64,000 nucleotides of DNA, taken from the NCBI GenBank assembly GCA_039105265.1, contig JAPFFF010000013.1, positions 806,001 to 870,000 on the forward strand. The letters are read 5' to 3'. The notes under the pieces were generated by a model. It saw only the letters and a program-made list of their open reading frames with translations, did not search any database and was not told the DNA's origin. This DNA is from Tritrichomonas musculus (lineage: Eukaryota; Parabasalia; Tritrichomonadida; Tritrichomonadidae). Position numbers and translations under genes: made by a program. Below, piece after piece: positions 63,301 to 64,000 of this stretch (its first letter is position 1; the number at the start of each line of letters is the position of its first letter).

Positions 63301-64000
63301 CTTAACGGAAATTTTATTGGCCATTTTTTATCACTATTTCAATTGTTTTTTACATTTTTTTTATAATTTAATAATTTATTATAATATGCATATATCAAAT
63401 GAGAAATTGCATATCGATAATTGTTATGCTTATCTAAGAAAATTAATGGTTATTATGAATTTTTCTACGAGTGCTACAAAAACCAAATATAAATAATCAC
63501 TTTTTGAATTAATAAATTAATTTTGCTTTGAAAATGTTATATAAACTTATGAAAAACATCATATCATTTTCTGACATAAATAAAAAATCCGATAATCTAT
63601 TCATATACAATTAAATATTTAATAAAATATATTTATTTTTTTTTATTTTATTATTTAAAGGTTATAATGAAATTAACTTTGATTATATATGATATTAATT
63701 GTTTTTTCTGAATATATTAACAGTTTAAAATTGTGTATAACGTACTAATTTTATAAATTAAGATTTTTATTAATTAATTCAAAAATTATATGGAAGGGGA
63801 TAAGGCTTCAAACAAAACTAAAATATAACCGAAAAATAAGTTGAATATTTTTTTTATAATTTCCGTGATTTAATTTTATACTGATTAAAGGTTAGAAATA
63901 TAGATATAAAAACAATAATAGAAATTGTATTCAATTTTTCAAAAGTAATAAATAATAAATATTTTGAGTTAAGAGTAATGTTGGTTTTTCTAATTTTGAA
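63301..64000. other. AT-rich intergenic DNA at the right edge
   Basis: No gene, RNA or repeat could be supported. Confidence 0.5.

Overview
The window comes from the nuclear genome of a parabasalid protist, most like Tritrichomonas (T. foetus or a close relative). The reasons are the very AT-rich intergenic DNA, long intronless genes, families expanded in trichomonads (TKL and STE kinases, BspA-like LRR proteins, DUF3447/ankyrin proteins, Sel1-repeat proteins, BTB and F5/8-type-C proteins, Gly-rich proteins) and a Maverick/Polinton element. Species is inferred from gene content only.

Layout. 1-9000: the morphogenetic half of a Maverick/Polinton, visibly less AT-rich than the rest. It has a fibre-like protein running off the left edge, an A32/FtsK-like packaging ATPase, a double-jelly-roll major capsid protein, a pVI-like small basic protein and four genes of unknown function. 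Integrase, family-B polymerase and protease are not in the window and would have to lie to the left. 9.2-21.4 kb: a signalling cluster with a CK2-like pseudokinase, an STE kinase, a giant TKL kinase fused to about forty BspA-type LRRs, a broken BspA-type gene and a TKL kinase with a coiled coil. Two identical tRNA-Met(CAU) genes sit here inside a 452-bp direct repeat. 22.6-35 kb: a BTB-like/discoidin protein, a BTB-like/coiled-coil/Gly-rich protein, a Sel1-repeat protein and a type II membrane glycosyltransferase, with a decayed BspA surface-protein tail between them.

35.2-38.2 kb is a nest of mobile elements: a 2.35-kb TIR element interrupted by a foldback element with 383-bp arms, then a 457-bp MITE that also occurs inverted at 11.8 kb. 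38.6-43.3 kb holds a cytosolic BspA-type LRR protein, a kinase relic and an unusual DUF3447-pseudokinase fusion. 43.4-45.2 kb is a relic of a Maverick-type fibre gene stranded in host DNA. 45.7-50.1 kb is a DUF3447 gene followed by ten separate ankyrin islands in AT-rich spacers. 52.5-56.6 kb is a DUF3447/ankyrin gene broken by two frameshifts and by a 1,729-bp mariner-like foldback insertion; its TA duplication can be read exactly. 57.1-63.3 kb encodes a 2,073-residue BspA-like surface protein with signal peptide and C-terminal membrane anchor.

The intact host genes are mainly signalling and surface proteins, with no shared pathway visible. The Maverick genes fit together as a virion-building set. 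Many trichomonad genes have several candidate start codons; starts were chosen at ATG only, and where possible by an initiator-like TCA(C/T)T(A/T) just upstream.
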